Shown here piece by piece: positions 1-6,256 of a stretch of 7,144 nucleotides of DNA. Position numbers and translations under genes: made by a program. The notes under the pieces were generated by a model, which saw only the letters and a program-made list of their open reading frames with translations, was not told where the DNA came from and did no database searches. Each line of letters starts with the position of its first letter. Positions within the stretch are counted from its first letter, which is position 1. This DNA is from Thiodiazotropha sp037384445 (GTDB lineage: Bacteria; Pseudomonadota; Gammaproteobacteria; Chromatiales; Chromatiaceae): positions 1-7,144 of the forward strand of contig JARRNY010000130.1 in NCBI GenBank assembly GCA_037384445.1, read 5' to 3'.

Positions 1-761
1 TGGTCAAGGCCGGGGTCGACGTCATCGTGGTCGATACCGCGCATGGCCACTCCCAGGGTGTGCTGGATCGGGTCGCCTGGGTCAAGCAGAACTACCCCGA
101 GGTACAGGTGATCGGCGGCAACATCGCCACCGCTGACGCCGCCCTGGATCTGGTCAAGGCCGGCGCCGATGCGGTCAAGGTCGGTATCGGCCCCGGCTCT
201 ATCTGTACTACCCGTATCGTGGCCGGTGTCGGTGTGCCTCAGGTCACCGCGGTCAGCAATGTGGCCAAGGCCCTGGAGGGCAGCGGCATCCCATTGATCG
301 CCGACGGCGGTATCCGCTTCTCCGGCGACATCTCCAAAGTGCTGGCGGCCGGTGCCTATTCTGTGATGCTCGGCGGTATGTTCGCCGGTACCGACGAGGC
401 GCCGGGCGAAGTGGAGATCTATCAGGGCCGTTCCTACAAGTCCTACCGCGGCATGGGCTCACTGGGCGCCATGTCGGGTAAGGACGGCTCCAGCGATCGC
501 TACTTTCAGGAGACCAACGACAAGGACAAGCTGGTGCCGGAAGGTATCGAAGGCCGCGTCCCCTACAAGGGCACGGTGCTGAACATCATCTACCAGCTGA
601 TCGGCGGCATCCGCTCCAGCATGGGTTATACCGGTTGCGCCACCATCGATGAGATGCGCACCAAGCCCCAGTTCGTGCGGGTCACCAACGCGGGCATGAC
701 CGAGTCCCATGTGCATGATGTGACGATCACCAAGGAAGCGCCCAACTACCGGCGCGACTAG
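1..761 (+). CDS. guaB: IMP dehydrogenase, C-terminal part (5' end outside window)
   Basis: This enzyme oxidises IMP to XMP with NAD+, the first committed step to GMP, in the cytoplasm. The first complete codon is at position 3, and the reading frame is open to the left edge, so the gene starts outside the window. About 252 residues are visible, roughly the second half of a protein usually near 490 residues; the N-terminal barrel strands and the CBS domain pair are missing. Visible hallmarks are the GGNIAT strand, the catalytic loop GPGSICTTRIVAGVGVPQ with its nucleophilic cysteine, the IMP phosphate-binding segment IADGGIRFSGD, the YQGRSYKSYRGMGSLGAM flap region, SSDRYFQ, and the C-terminal ESHVHDVTITKEAPNY typical of proteobacterial GuaB. 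The gene ends 89 bp before guaA in the classical guaBA order. No lesion is seen in the visible part. Confidence 0.97.
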   Translation, partial: VKAGVDVIVVDTAHGHSQGVLDRVAWVKQNYPEVQVIGGNIATADAALDLVKAGADAVKVGIGPGSICTTRIVAGVGVPQVTAVSNVAKALEGSGIPLIADGGIRFSGDISKVLAAGAYSVMLGGMFAGTDEAPGEVEIYQGRSYKSYRGMGSLGAMSGKDGSSDRYFQETNDKDKLVPEGIEGRVPYKGTVLNIIYQLIGGIRSSMGYTGCATIDEMRTKPQFVRVTNAGMTESHVHDVTITKEAPNYRRD

Positions 762-792
762 GTCTGAAGTGTCGAATCTTCTCTTCCTTACG

Positions 793-830
793 GGGCATGT
801 TGATGGCTATCGCATGCCCTTTTGTTTTTT
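793..830 (+). terminator. Terminator-like hairpin between guaB and guaA (possible attenuator)
   Basis: A perfect 7-bp stem, GGGCATG (793-799) with CATGCCC (813-819), can extend inward through GAT/ATC (802-804 with 809-811). It is followed directly by the tract TTTTGTTTTTT (820-830). This is the form of a Rho-independent terminator. It lies after the guaB stop and only about 20 bp before the guaA start, so full termination would cut guaA off from the guaB promoter. Partial readthrough (attenuation) or a separate guaA promoter is therefore implied. The structure is seen in the sequence; the function is inferred. Confidence 0.7.
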
Positions 831-850
831 AATCTCGGAATCCAAGCAGC

Positions 851-2428
851 ATGACCACTGATATCCACGCCCATCGAATCCTGATTCTCGATTTCGGTTC
901 CCAATATACCCAGCTGATTGCGCGCCGGGTGCGTGAAGCGGGGGTCTACTGCGAGATCTTTCCCTACGACAATGCCGATGAAGGCTTCGCGGGAGAAACG
1001 CCGTCCGGCATCATTCTCTCCGGTGGGCCGGAGACGGTGACTGCTGAAGAGGCGCCGGCTGCCCCTGATAAGGTGTTCCAACTGGGGGTACCGGTACTGG
1101 GCATCTGTTACGGCATGCAGACCATGGCGCAGCAGCTCGGCGGCTCGGTCACCGGATCAGACAAACACGAGTACGGTTATGCGCAGGTGCGGGCTCGCGG
1201 CCACTCCCATCTGCTGCGCGATATCGAGGATCACACCAGCCCCGAAGGCTATGGCCTGTTGGATGTCTGGATGAGCCACGGCGATCGGGTCGATACCATG
1301 CCGCCGGGATTCCATGTGATCTGCGAAACGGCCAATGCGCCGCTGGCCGGTATGGCCGATGAGGAGCGCCGCTTCTACGGTTTGCAGTTCCACCCCGAGG
1401 TAACCCATACCCGTCAGGGCAAACGTATCATCGACCGCTTTCTGTTTGAGATCTGCGGCTGCGAGGCGCTTTGGACCTCCGGCAAGATCATCGAAGAGAG
1501 TATCCGGCAGGTTCGTGAGCAGGTGGGCGACTCACGTGTGGTACTCGGCCTGTCCGGCGGTGTCGACTCTTCGGTGGTGGCCGCGCTGCTGCACCGGGCG
1601 ATCGGCGATCAACTGACCTGCGTCTTCGTCGACAACGGTCTGCTGCGGTTGCATGAGGGCGATCAGGTGATGGCGACCTTTGCCGAACACATGGGCGTCA
1701 AGGTGTTGCGGGTCGATGCGGAGGATCGCTTTCTCAAGTCCTTGAGAGGAGTCTCCGATCCGGAGCAGAAACGCAAGATCATCGGCAATCTCTTCATCGA
1801 TATCTTCGAAGAAGAGGCGGGCAAATTGGAAGGCGTCGACTTTCTGGCCCAGGGCACCATCTACCCGGATGTGATCGAGTCGGCCGGTGCCAAGTCGGGC
1901 AAGGCCCATGTCATCAAATCCCACCACAATGTGGGTGGCCTGCCCGAGTATATGAAACTGCAGCTGGTCGAGCCGCTGCGCGAACTGTTCAAGGATGAAG
2001 TGCGCAAGATCGGCGTTGAACTCGGCCTGCCATCCGACATGGTCTACCGTCATCCCTTTCCGGGTCCGGGCCTGGGCGTGCGCATTCTCGGCGAGGTCAA
2101 CAAGGAGTATGCCGACCTGCTACGCCAAGCCGACCACATCTATATCGAAGAGCTGCGCAAGCACAATCTCTACGACGAAGTGAGTCAGGCCTTTGCCGTC
2201 TTTCTGCCGGTGCGTTCAGTCGGTGTGGTTGGCGATGCACGCCGCTATGAGTATGTGGTCTCGCTGCGCGCAGTGAAGACGGTCGACTTCATGACCGCCA
2301 AGTTCGCTCATCTACCGTTTGATTTTCTCGAAGAGGTTTCGCGCCGAATCATCAACGAGGTAACCGGCATCTCACGGGTGGCTTACGATATCTCCAGCAA
2401 GCCGCCGGCGACTATCGAGTGGGAGTGA
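851..2428 (+). CDS. guaA: GMP synthase (glutamine-hydrolysing)
   Basis: This enzyme aminates XMP to GMP using ATP and ammonia from glutamine, in the cytoplasm. The 525 residues are the full length expected for the family. The N-terminal class I glutamine amidotransferase domain (about 8-205) has the nucleophile elbow GICYGMQ with Cys86, and the other triad members His181 and Glu183 in LQFHPEVTHT. The ATP-pyrophosphatase domain (from about 210) has the P-loop LGLSGGVDSS (residues 232-241). The C-terminal dimerisation/XMP-binding domain contains RHPFPGPGLGVRILGE and ends in the conserved SSKPPATIEWE. The ATG at 851 gives the normal N-terminus, with HRILILDFGSQYTQLIARR close behind it. The ribosome-binding site is weak (GGAA at 837-840). 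It follows guaB with a terminator-like hairpin between them, and a second hairpin lies about 110 bp past its stop. All key residues are present. Confidence 0.98.
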   Translation: MTTDIHAHRILILDFGSQYTQLIARRVREAGVYCEIFPYDNADEGFAGETPSGIILSGGPETVTAEEAPAAPDKVFQLGVPVLGICYGMQTMAQQLGGSVTGSDKHEYGYAQVRARGHSHLLRDIEDHTSPEGYGLLDVWMSHGDRVDTMPPGFHVICETANAPLAGMADEERRFYGLQFHPEVTHTRQGKRIIDRFLFEICGCEALWTSGKIIEESIRQVREQVGDSRVVLGLSGGVDSSVVAALLHRAIGDQLTCVFVDNGLLRLHEGDQVMATFAEHMGVKVLRVDAEDRFLKSLRGVSDPEQKRKIIGNLFIDIFEEEAGKLEGVDFLAQGTIYPDVIESAGAKSGKAHVIKSHHNVGGLPEYMKLQLVEPLRELFKDEVRKIGVELGLPSDMVYRHPFPGPGLGVRILGEVNKEYADLLRQADHIYIEELRKHNLYDEVSQAFAVFLPVRSVGVVGDARRYEYVVSLRAVKTVDFMTAKFAHLPFDFLEEVSRRIINEVTGISRVAYDISSKPPATIEWE

Positions 2429-2430
2429 CC

Positions 2431-2474
2431 GGCACTCACGGGCAATGTCAGGCACTGGTTGGCAACGTCTGGCA
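2431..2474. repeat. Five GGCA units at an exact 10-bp period
   Basis: GGCA occurs at 2431, 2441, 2451, 2461 and 2471, starting two bases after the guaA stop codon. There is also a 20-bp alternation: 2431-2450 and 2451-2470 both read GGCACT, four variable bases, GGCAA, one variable base, GTC, one variable base (14 of 20 positions identical by eye), followed by a third GGCA. The 10-bp step is close to one helical turn, so the units would lie on nearly the same face of the DNA. No coding frame is evident across it. It may be a degenerate tandem repeat or an array of binding half-sites; the function is unknown. Confidence 0.6.
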
Positions 2475-2536
2475 TATGGGCTGAGACCTCTAGATCCTGC
2501 TGTTGAACTATGAACAAAAGGAGTCGGTGACACTGA

Positions 2537-2571
2537 AGAATCATTGCGCATCGTAATGGTTCTCTTTTGTT
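2537..2571 (+). terminator. Probable Rho-independent terminator of guaA
   Basis: A 12-bp stem, AGAATCATTGCG (2537-2548) with CGTAATGGTTCT (2552-2563), includes two G-U pairs and has a CAT loop. It is followed at once by CTTTTGTT (2564-2571). The tail is itself complementary to AACAAAAG at 2513-2520, so a larger nested structure is possible. It sits about 110 bp past the guaA stop and well before the convergent LysR gene end. The T-tract is short and interrupted, which lowers confidence. Confidence 0.5.
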
Positions 2572-2717
2572 GCCACCCCCCCTTTATTTTCTAACCGCTG
2601 ATGACCTCAGGCAGGTCTGAAAGAAAGCGCGTAAGCATGTACGGTGTCGATGTTTCTGCAAATTGTGCGATGCTTGAACAACCTGTCATCGCCATACTGG
2701 TCTGCTTGCGCCGGCTA

Positions 2718-3629
2718 TCAGATGACTTTGTCCCAGTACGGGAGATCGGAAAGCCGTTTTTTCATATAGTCGATGAACGCACGCACTTTCGGTGTCAGGT
2801 GACGCCGTCCTGTATACACCGCATAGATGGTCACTTCCTTCGCGCGATACTCCGGTAACAGTTTCACCAGTCTACCGGCAGCGATGTCTTCACCGACGAT
2901 AAACGTCGGTGTCAACATGATGCCCGCGCCGCTCAGTACTGCCTGCCTCAATGCCAGGCTGTTGTTCATCTCGATGCTGCCCGTGACAGGTACCGAGCTG
3001 TAACGGCCATCAGGCGACAGGAAATGCCATTCATTGGGCGAATCCTGGTAACGGTAGGAGAGGATGTTGTGTCTGCGCAGATCGTCCGGCGTACGGGGAG
3101 CGCCGTAGCGCTCGATGTAGTCGGAAGACGCGCAGACGACATGATGGGAGGACGCAAGCCGCGTTGCCACCATGCTCGAATCAGGTAGCTCGGCGATACG
3201 GATAGCAACATCATAGCCCTGTTCGACGAGGTCGATTTGACGGTCGTCGAGGTTCATGTCCAGCTGCACCTCGGGGTATTGCCGCTGGAATTCAGCCATC
3301 GCCGGTGCAATATGCAGAATACCGAACGACATCGGGGCGCTAATTTTCAGCCTGCCCCGAGGTGTCGCTTGCAACTTCGCGACTTCGGCTTCCGCGGCCT
3401 CGATCTCGCCCAGTCCGTGCTGCGAACGTTCGTAGAAGATCTGCCCGGCCTCGGTAAGGCTGAGCCGCCGCGTAGTGCGGTTTAGCAGGCGTACCTTGAG
3501 CCGGTCTTCGAGGCGGCTGACGTATTTGCTGATCACCGACCGCGTCAGCTCAAGCCGCTCAGCAGCTGCAGTGAAGCTGCCGCTATCCACCACCTGCACG
3601 AATACCGCGATGTCAGTCAGGTTCTCCAT
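2718..3629 (-). CDS. LysR-family transcriptional regulator
   Basis: This 303-residue protein has standard LysR length. It is a DNA-binding regulator that would respond to a small effector, probably linked to the divergent operon. The N-terminal winged helix-turn-helix (about 1-60) reads FVQVVDSGSFTAAAERLELTRS then VISKYVSRLEDRLKVRLLNR and RRLSLTEAG. A helical linker rich in Glu and Ala (about 61-90) leads to the periplasmic-binding-protein-like effector domain (about 92-295), with GRLKISAPMSFGILHIAPAM, LDDRQIDLVEQGYDVAIRI and AVLSGAGIMLTP. These motifs resemble the large CrgA-like LysR subgroup. The start ATG (complement of 3627-3629) gives the canonical MENLTDIAVFVQVV N-terminus; its ribosome-binding site is poor. 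It is transcribed away from the cyclase operon across a shared 158 bp region, the classic arrangement for a LysR regulator and its target. The effector cannot be deduced from sequence. Confidence 0.95.
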   Translation of the reverse strand: MENLTDIAVFVQVVDSGSFTAAAERLELTRSVISKYVSRLEDRLKVRLLNRTTRRLSLTEAGQIFYERSQHGLGEIEAAEAEVAKLQATPRGRLKISAPMSFGILHIAPAMAEFQRQYPEVQLDMNLDDRQIDLVEQGYDVAIRIAELPDSSMVATRLASSHHVVCASSDYIERYGAPRTPDDLRRHNILSYRYQDSPNEWHFLSPDGRYSSVPVTGSIEMNNSLALRQAVLSGAGIMLTPTFIVGEDIAAGRLVKLLPEYRAKEVTIYAVYTGRRHLTPKVRAFIDYMKKRLSDLPYWDKVI

Positions 3630-3664
3630 AGCGTCCAGATCATAGGTTTATTAGTAAAGATACG

Positions 3665-3680
3665 TGAACAGTGTTGTTCA
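3665..3680. promoter_or_regulatory. Candidate LysR operator: perfect inverted repeat TGAACA-GTGT-TGTTCA
   Basis: A perfect 6-bp inverted repeat with a 4-bp spacer lies 36 bp upstream of the LysR start codon, within the shared intergenic region. LysR proteins bind dyads of the general form T-N11-A; this site has dyad symmetry but different spacing from that consensus. The symmetry is seen; the role is inferred. Confidence 0.4.
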
Positions 3681-3693
3681 TAAATAGGCGATT

Positions 3694-3710
3694 ATCAAAT
3701 ATTTATTGAT
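3694..3710. promoter_or_regulatory. Second candidate operator: ATCAA-N7-TTGAT
   Basis: An AT-rich inverted repeat, ATCAA (3694-3698) with TTGAT (3706-3710) around a 7-bp AT-only spacer, lies 14 bp from the first dyad. It overlaps the tentative + strand promoter. Paired sites next to and overlapping a promoter are typical of LysR-controlled divergent genes, but binding is not shown. Confidence 0.35.
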
Positions 3711-3734
3711 CATTATGCTTGTTCTCAAGGCTTA

Positions 3735-3749
3735 ACGTCGCATCGACGT
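3735..3749 (+). repeat. Small perfect hairpin ACGTCG-CAT-CGACGT in the operon leader
   Basis: A 6-bp perfect inverted repeat with a 3-base loop ends 38 bp before the cyclase start. If the tentative promoter at 3692-3719 is right, it would lie at or just after the transcription start. It could be a 5' stem that affects mRNA stability, or a further protein site. No T-tract follows, so it is not a terminator. Confidence 0.35.
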
Positions 3750-3775
3750 AGGCGGTATCCGATCAACCGGTAAAC

Positions 3776-3780
3776 AGGAG
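3776..3780 (+). promoter_or_regulatory. Ribosome-binding site AGGAG that fixes a GTG start
   Basis: AGGAG stands 7 bp before the GTG at 3788. This good spacing supports GTG as the true start of the cyclase-family gene. That start also yields a complete signal peptide, which a downstream start at an internal ATG would truncate. Confidence 0.7.
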
Positions 3781-3787
3781 AACAGGC

Positions 3788-4870
3788 GTGAACAGACACA
3801 AGCACACATTGGGCAGGATTACACAGGCCATCCTGATGGCCACGCTACTGATGAATACGTCAGTGGTAAGTGCGGCCGGGGCGGTCAAGCAAACAACCGT
3901 ACAGCCAGACAATGCGCAGCCAGTTTCAGGCCATACAGTTGGTAAAAGTCCATGGGGCCCCAGCGATGAGATCGGCCGCCTGAATCTGATGACCCCCGCA
4001 TCGCAGCAGGCCATCCTGTCGCGTATTGATGGAGGTAGAAGCTATGACCTGTCAGTCGAGTATTTCATCGGCATGCCCAGCTGGCAGGCAGCGGGTGATC
4101 CGCACTACCGTATCTGGATGACCCATACGCCACAGGGTACGGTCATCGATGATCCGCTGGGCCTGGGTAAAGCAATGAACGAGCACGTCAGCTATACCGG
4201 CGCAGCGATCTCGCTCTACACCCACATGGGCACTCATATCGACGCACTCAATCATTTTGGTCTCAACGGCGAGATATGGAACGGTTTTCGCGCCGAGGAG
4301 CATCTCGGTGATCGTGGTTGGACCGTCGCTGGTGCAGAGAACATCCCTCCCATCATCGCACGCGGTGTGCTGATCGACGTGGCCCAGGCGAGGGGTGTCG
4401 ACATGCTGCCAGCCGGTTATCGCGTGACGCGTGATGATCTCGTCGATGCACTGGATAGACAAGGTATGACGCTCGAGCATGGCGATGTTGTACTGATCCG
4501 TACCGGCCGTATGCGGGACTATGAAGACGCCTCGTCATACATGGCCAATCCGCCCGGCATGGGTATGGCGGCGGCGCGTTTCCTGGTCGAGGAAAGTGGC
4601 GCCATGATCGTCGGTGCCGACAACCTCAGTTTCGAGGCGTTCCCTTCCGAGGTCGAGAACAACTATGTGCCGGTGCACAGTTACCTGCTGGCAGAGCAGG
4701 GCGTACCGATCATTGAGCTGGTGTACCTGGAAGCGCTGTCGCGTGACCGGGTTTACGAGTTCGCTTTCATCGGCGGTTCGTTGAAACTGCGCGGATCGGA
4801 TGCAGCACCTATACGTCCGATCGCCCTTCCGGTATGTGGCTCTGCTGATAATGAGGGAGGTGAGTCATGA
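3788..4870 (+). CDS. Exported cyclase-family (PF04199-type) metal-dependent hydrolase
   Basis: The 360-residue product carries a signal peptide: a basic start (MNRHKHTLGR), a hydrophobic core at about 11-27, and a likely cleavage site near VSA-AG (about residue 29), so it should act in the periplasm. There is no lipobox. The mature part begins with KSPWGPSDEIGRLNLMTP (about 53-70), typical of longer cyclase-family proteins. The metal-binding signature is HMGTHIDALNH (146-156), with His146, His150, Asp152 and His156 as probable ligands. GDVVLIRTG (232-240) and PVHSYLLAEQGVPIIE (295-310) are further family blocks. Relatives include kynurenine formamidase and isatin hydrolase, which open amide or cyclic amide bonds; the common HxGTHxDxPxH has Asn in place of Pro here. 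The GTG start is backed by a good Shine-Dalgarno. It is first in the operon and overlaps the next gene by ATGA. The substrate is unknown. Confidence 0.9.
   Translation: MNRHKHTLGRITQAILMATLLMNTSVVSAAGAVKQTTVQPDNAQPVSGHTVGKSPWGPSDEIGRLNLMTPASQQAILSRIDGGRSYDLSVEYFIGMPSWQAAGDPHYRIWMTHTPQGTVIDDPLGLGKAMNEHVSYTGAAISLYTHMGTHIDALNHFGLNGEIWNGFRAEEHLGDRGWTVAGAENIPPIIARGVLIDVAQARGVDMLPAGYRVTRDDLVDALDRQGMTLEHGDVVLIRTGRMRDYEDASSYMANPPGMGMAAARFLVEESGAMIVGADNLSFEAFPSEVENNYVPVHSYLLAEQGVPIIELVYLEALSRDRVYEFAFIGGSLKLRGSDAAPIRPIALPVCGSADNEGGES
4856..4863 (+). promoter_or_regulatory. Very strong Shine-Dalgarno GGAGGTGA for the VOC gene
   Basis: Eight bases match the 16S anti-Shine-Dalgarno complement, and the GGAGG core ends 6 bp before the ATG at 4867. 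It lies inside the end of the cyclase gene. Together with the ATGA overlap it predicts both translational coupling and strong independent initiation of the VOC protein. Confidence 0.75.
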
Positions 4871-5301
4871 TCGCGGTAAACAGACTCGACCATGTCGGCA
4901 TACGGGTACATGACTTCGCACGCACGGTGAACTTCTATCAACAGTTCGGTTTCGATGTCATCCGTGATGACCGGCAAGAACATGTAGTAGTGTTGCGAAA
5001 TGTGGCAGGTACAGAGCTCAATCTGCTTGACTCTGCCGATAGGCCGTTGACTGGCAGCAATGTACTGATGGACCAGGCGATCCGGCATCCGGGGTATACC
5101 CATATCGCCCTGCAGGTGGCAGACATCGACGTTACGCTGCGGGATATTGAATCTGTCGGCATAACGGTGACAGAAGGCCCGGTGACATTTGGTGACGGTA
5201 AGACTTCGATCTTTTTCCGTGACCCTGACCGCAATGTCATCGAGCTGACCCAGCTACCAGCAGATACAAGGCCGCATCACGACAGGGAGGCAGGACGATG
5301 A
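4867..5301 (+). CDS. VOC family (glyoxalase/bleomycin-resistance/dioxygenase fold) protein
   Basis: This is a 144-residue single-unit vicinal-oxygen-chelate protein made of two beta-alpha-beta-beta-beta modules (about 5-55 and 76-130). Visible marks are LDHVGIRVHDFARTVNFYQQFGF at the N-terminus, HIALQVADIDVTLRDIESVGI in the second module, and the closing FFRDPDRNVIELTQL. The four expected metal ligands are present: His9, Glu50 (in TELNLL), His79 and Glu126. Metal binding is therefore likely, as in glyoxalase I, some epimerases, and metal-dependent thiol transferases. Length and sequence do not separate these activities from a simple drug-binding role. No signal peptide is visible, so it should be cytoplasmic. 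The ATG overlaps the cyclase stop (ATGA) and its own stop overlaps the next start (ATGA), so it is firmly inside the operon. Its partner substrate is probably shared with the neighbouring enzymes (inference). Confidence 0.9.
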   Translation: MIAVNRLDHVGIRVHDFARTVNFYQQFGFDVIRDDRQEHVVVLRNVAGTELNLLDSADRPLTGSNVLMDQAIRHPGYTHIALQVADIDVTLRDIESVGITVTEGPVTFGDGKTSIFFRDPDRNVIELTQLPADTRPHHDREAGR

Positions 5302-6233
5302 AAGCACTTCTGTTGTTGTTACTGTCGGGTACGCTGGCTGCCGGTGTATTCGTTACCGGCAAGCAGGCCGGTAACGAACAGTTGGCACCGCTGTATATCC
5401 TGTTCTGGCAGATGACCGGTGGTGCGCTGGTGGTATTGATTGTGTCCCGCTTCAGCTCAGGGTCTTCGCGCCGGCTACCGGTATGGGACTGGCAACACCT
5501 GCAGTATTATCTGGTCGGCGGTTTGCTGGGGATCAGCCTGCCATACGTGCTCGCCTTCATCGTCATGCGCGAGTTGCAGGTCGGTACAGTCGGTCTGCTG
5601 ACAGCCTTGTCCCCGGTTATCACCTATGGCATTGCAAGAGTGCTGAACCTGGAGCAGGGGCACCCGGTAAAACTAATCGGCCTGGTACTCGGGCTGATCG
5701 GTGTCACTCTGCTGGTGATGCCGAATGGGTTATCGGAACCCGGTATGGCAAATGATGGTGACTGGCGATATACATTACTTGGTCTTGGTATCCCAGCGTC
5801 GCTTGCCGCCAGCAACCTGTATCGAAGCCACTACTGGCCGCCGGGTAGTGACGCCACGCAGCTGGCTATCGGTATGTTATCGGTACAGGGACTGGCGTTA
5901 CTGCTAACCAATGCAGCAACCGGAAATCTCGATATCAGTATGCTCGCGAATCGCGACGCGTTCCTCACGCTGGCACTGTTATCACTGTTTGCGGGTGCCT
6001 CCTACCTGAGCGCGTTCTACCTTCTGCGCGAAGGTGGGCCGGTATACCTGAGCCAGATGGGTTATGTCATATCCGTAGTAACGATGCTCGCGGGGATCAT
6101 GCTGTGGAGTGAAAGCTACGACAGTAATGATCTGGTCAGCATGGGCCTGATCTTTGTCGGGGTTCTCATAACCACGGTTATCCGGTCGATGGAGCAGTCC
6201 AGACAGGCGGCGCTGGCCGGATCGGCACAGTAA
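5298..6233 (+). CDS. EamA/DMT family transporter (10 TM)
   Basis: This 311-residue integral inner-membrane protein has ten predicted hydrophobic segments at about 3-20, 31-51, 70-90, 96-115, 123-141, 158-175, 187-206, 221-243, 249-270 and 279-296, arranged as two EamA repeats. TVGLLTALSPVITYGIARVLNLEQGHPVKLIGLVLGLIGVTLLV closes the first repeat in the usual way, and LSQMGYVISVVTMLAGIMLWSES marks the second. Drug/metabolite transporters of this kind usually export amino acids, metabolites or drugs, sometimes import; the cargo here is unknown. The ATG overlaps the VOC stop and has the Shine-Dalgarno GGGAGG at 5285-5290, 7 bp before it. Codons 18-27 coincide exactly with a perfect inverted repeat, listed separately. 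The gene is followed at 31-37 bp by the nitroreductase, with no terminator between them. In this operon it likely moves the substrate or product of the neighbouring enzymes (inference). Confidence 0.92.
   Translation: MKALLLLLLSGTLAAGVFVTGKQAGNEQLAPLYILFWQMTGGALVVLIVSRFSSGSSRRLPVWDWQHLQYYLVGGLLGISLPYVLAFIVMRELQVGTVGLLTALSPVITYGIARVLNLEQGHPVKLIGLVLGLIGVTLLVMPNGLSEPGMANDGDWRYTLLGLGIPASLAASNLYRSHYWPPGSDATQLAIGMLSVQGLALLLTNAATGNLDISMLANRDAFLTLALLSLFAGASYLSAFYLLREGGPVYLSQMGYVISVVTMLAGIMLWSESYDSNDLVSMGLIFVGVLITTVIRSMEQSRQAALAGSAQ
5349..5378 (+). repeat. Perfect 12-bp inverted repeat inside the transporter gene
   Basis: TTCGTTACCGGC (5349-5360) and GCCGGTAACGAA (5367-5378) are exact reverse complements with a 6-base spacer AAGCAG. 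The element covers codons 18-27 of the transporter gene exactly (FVTGKQAGNE, the end of the first membrane segment). As RNA it would form a stable stem about 50 bases after the start codon. No T-tract follows, so it is not an intrinsic terminator. It may pause ribosomes, mark an mRNA processing site or be a DNA-binding dyad; chance is possible. Confidence 0.6.
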
Positions 6234-6256
6234 CGATTTAAACCATTTTTACAAAC

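Larger units (their letters stand above)
3630..3787. promoter_or_regulatory. Divergent promoter/operator region between the LysR gene and the cyclase operon
   Basis: This 158 bp gap separates two divergent genes and is clearly richer in A and T (especially 3640-3720) than its flanks. It should hold both promoters and the LysR sites. A tentative + strand promoter is TTATCA (3692-3697), 16 bp, then TATGCT (3714-3719); both boxes match consensus at four of six positions. No convincing - strand promoter was found. Inverted repeats inside it are listed separately. Regulation by the adjacent LysR protein is inferred from the arrangement. Confidence 0.6.

Noticed and set aside
2..164. Direct repeat TGGTCAAGGCCGG at 2-14 and 152-164
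   Set aside because: Both copies encode a (L)VKAG motif within the guaB barrel; shared codon choice for a repeated peptide explains it.
1532..2053. A long - strand open frame (173 codons) opposite guaA
   Set aside because: It lies wholly inside a canonical guaA, is rich in residues typical of antisense readings of GC-rich genes, and shows no family motif.
2667..2692. Inverted repeat GCGATG / CATCGC with a 14-base loop as a LysR-gene terminator on the - strand
   Set aside because: The stem is only 6 bp, the loop is long, and no T-tract follows on the - strand.
2601..2858. An 85-residue + strand open frame starting in the guaA-LysR gap
   Set aside because: Most of it is antisense to the end of the well-supported LysR gene; there is no ribosome-binding site and no recognisable domain.
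3639..3671. A - strand promoter TTCACG-18-TATGAT for the LysR gene
   Set aside because: The -10 match is good but ends only 9 bases before the start codon, leaving almost no leader; not firm enough to annotate.
4052..4480. A 142-codon - strand open frame opposite the cyclase-family gene
   Set aside because: The + strand has a signal peptide, metal motif and ribosome-binding site; the antisense frame has none of these.
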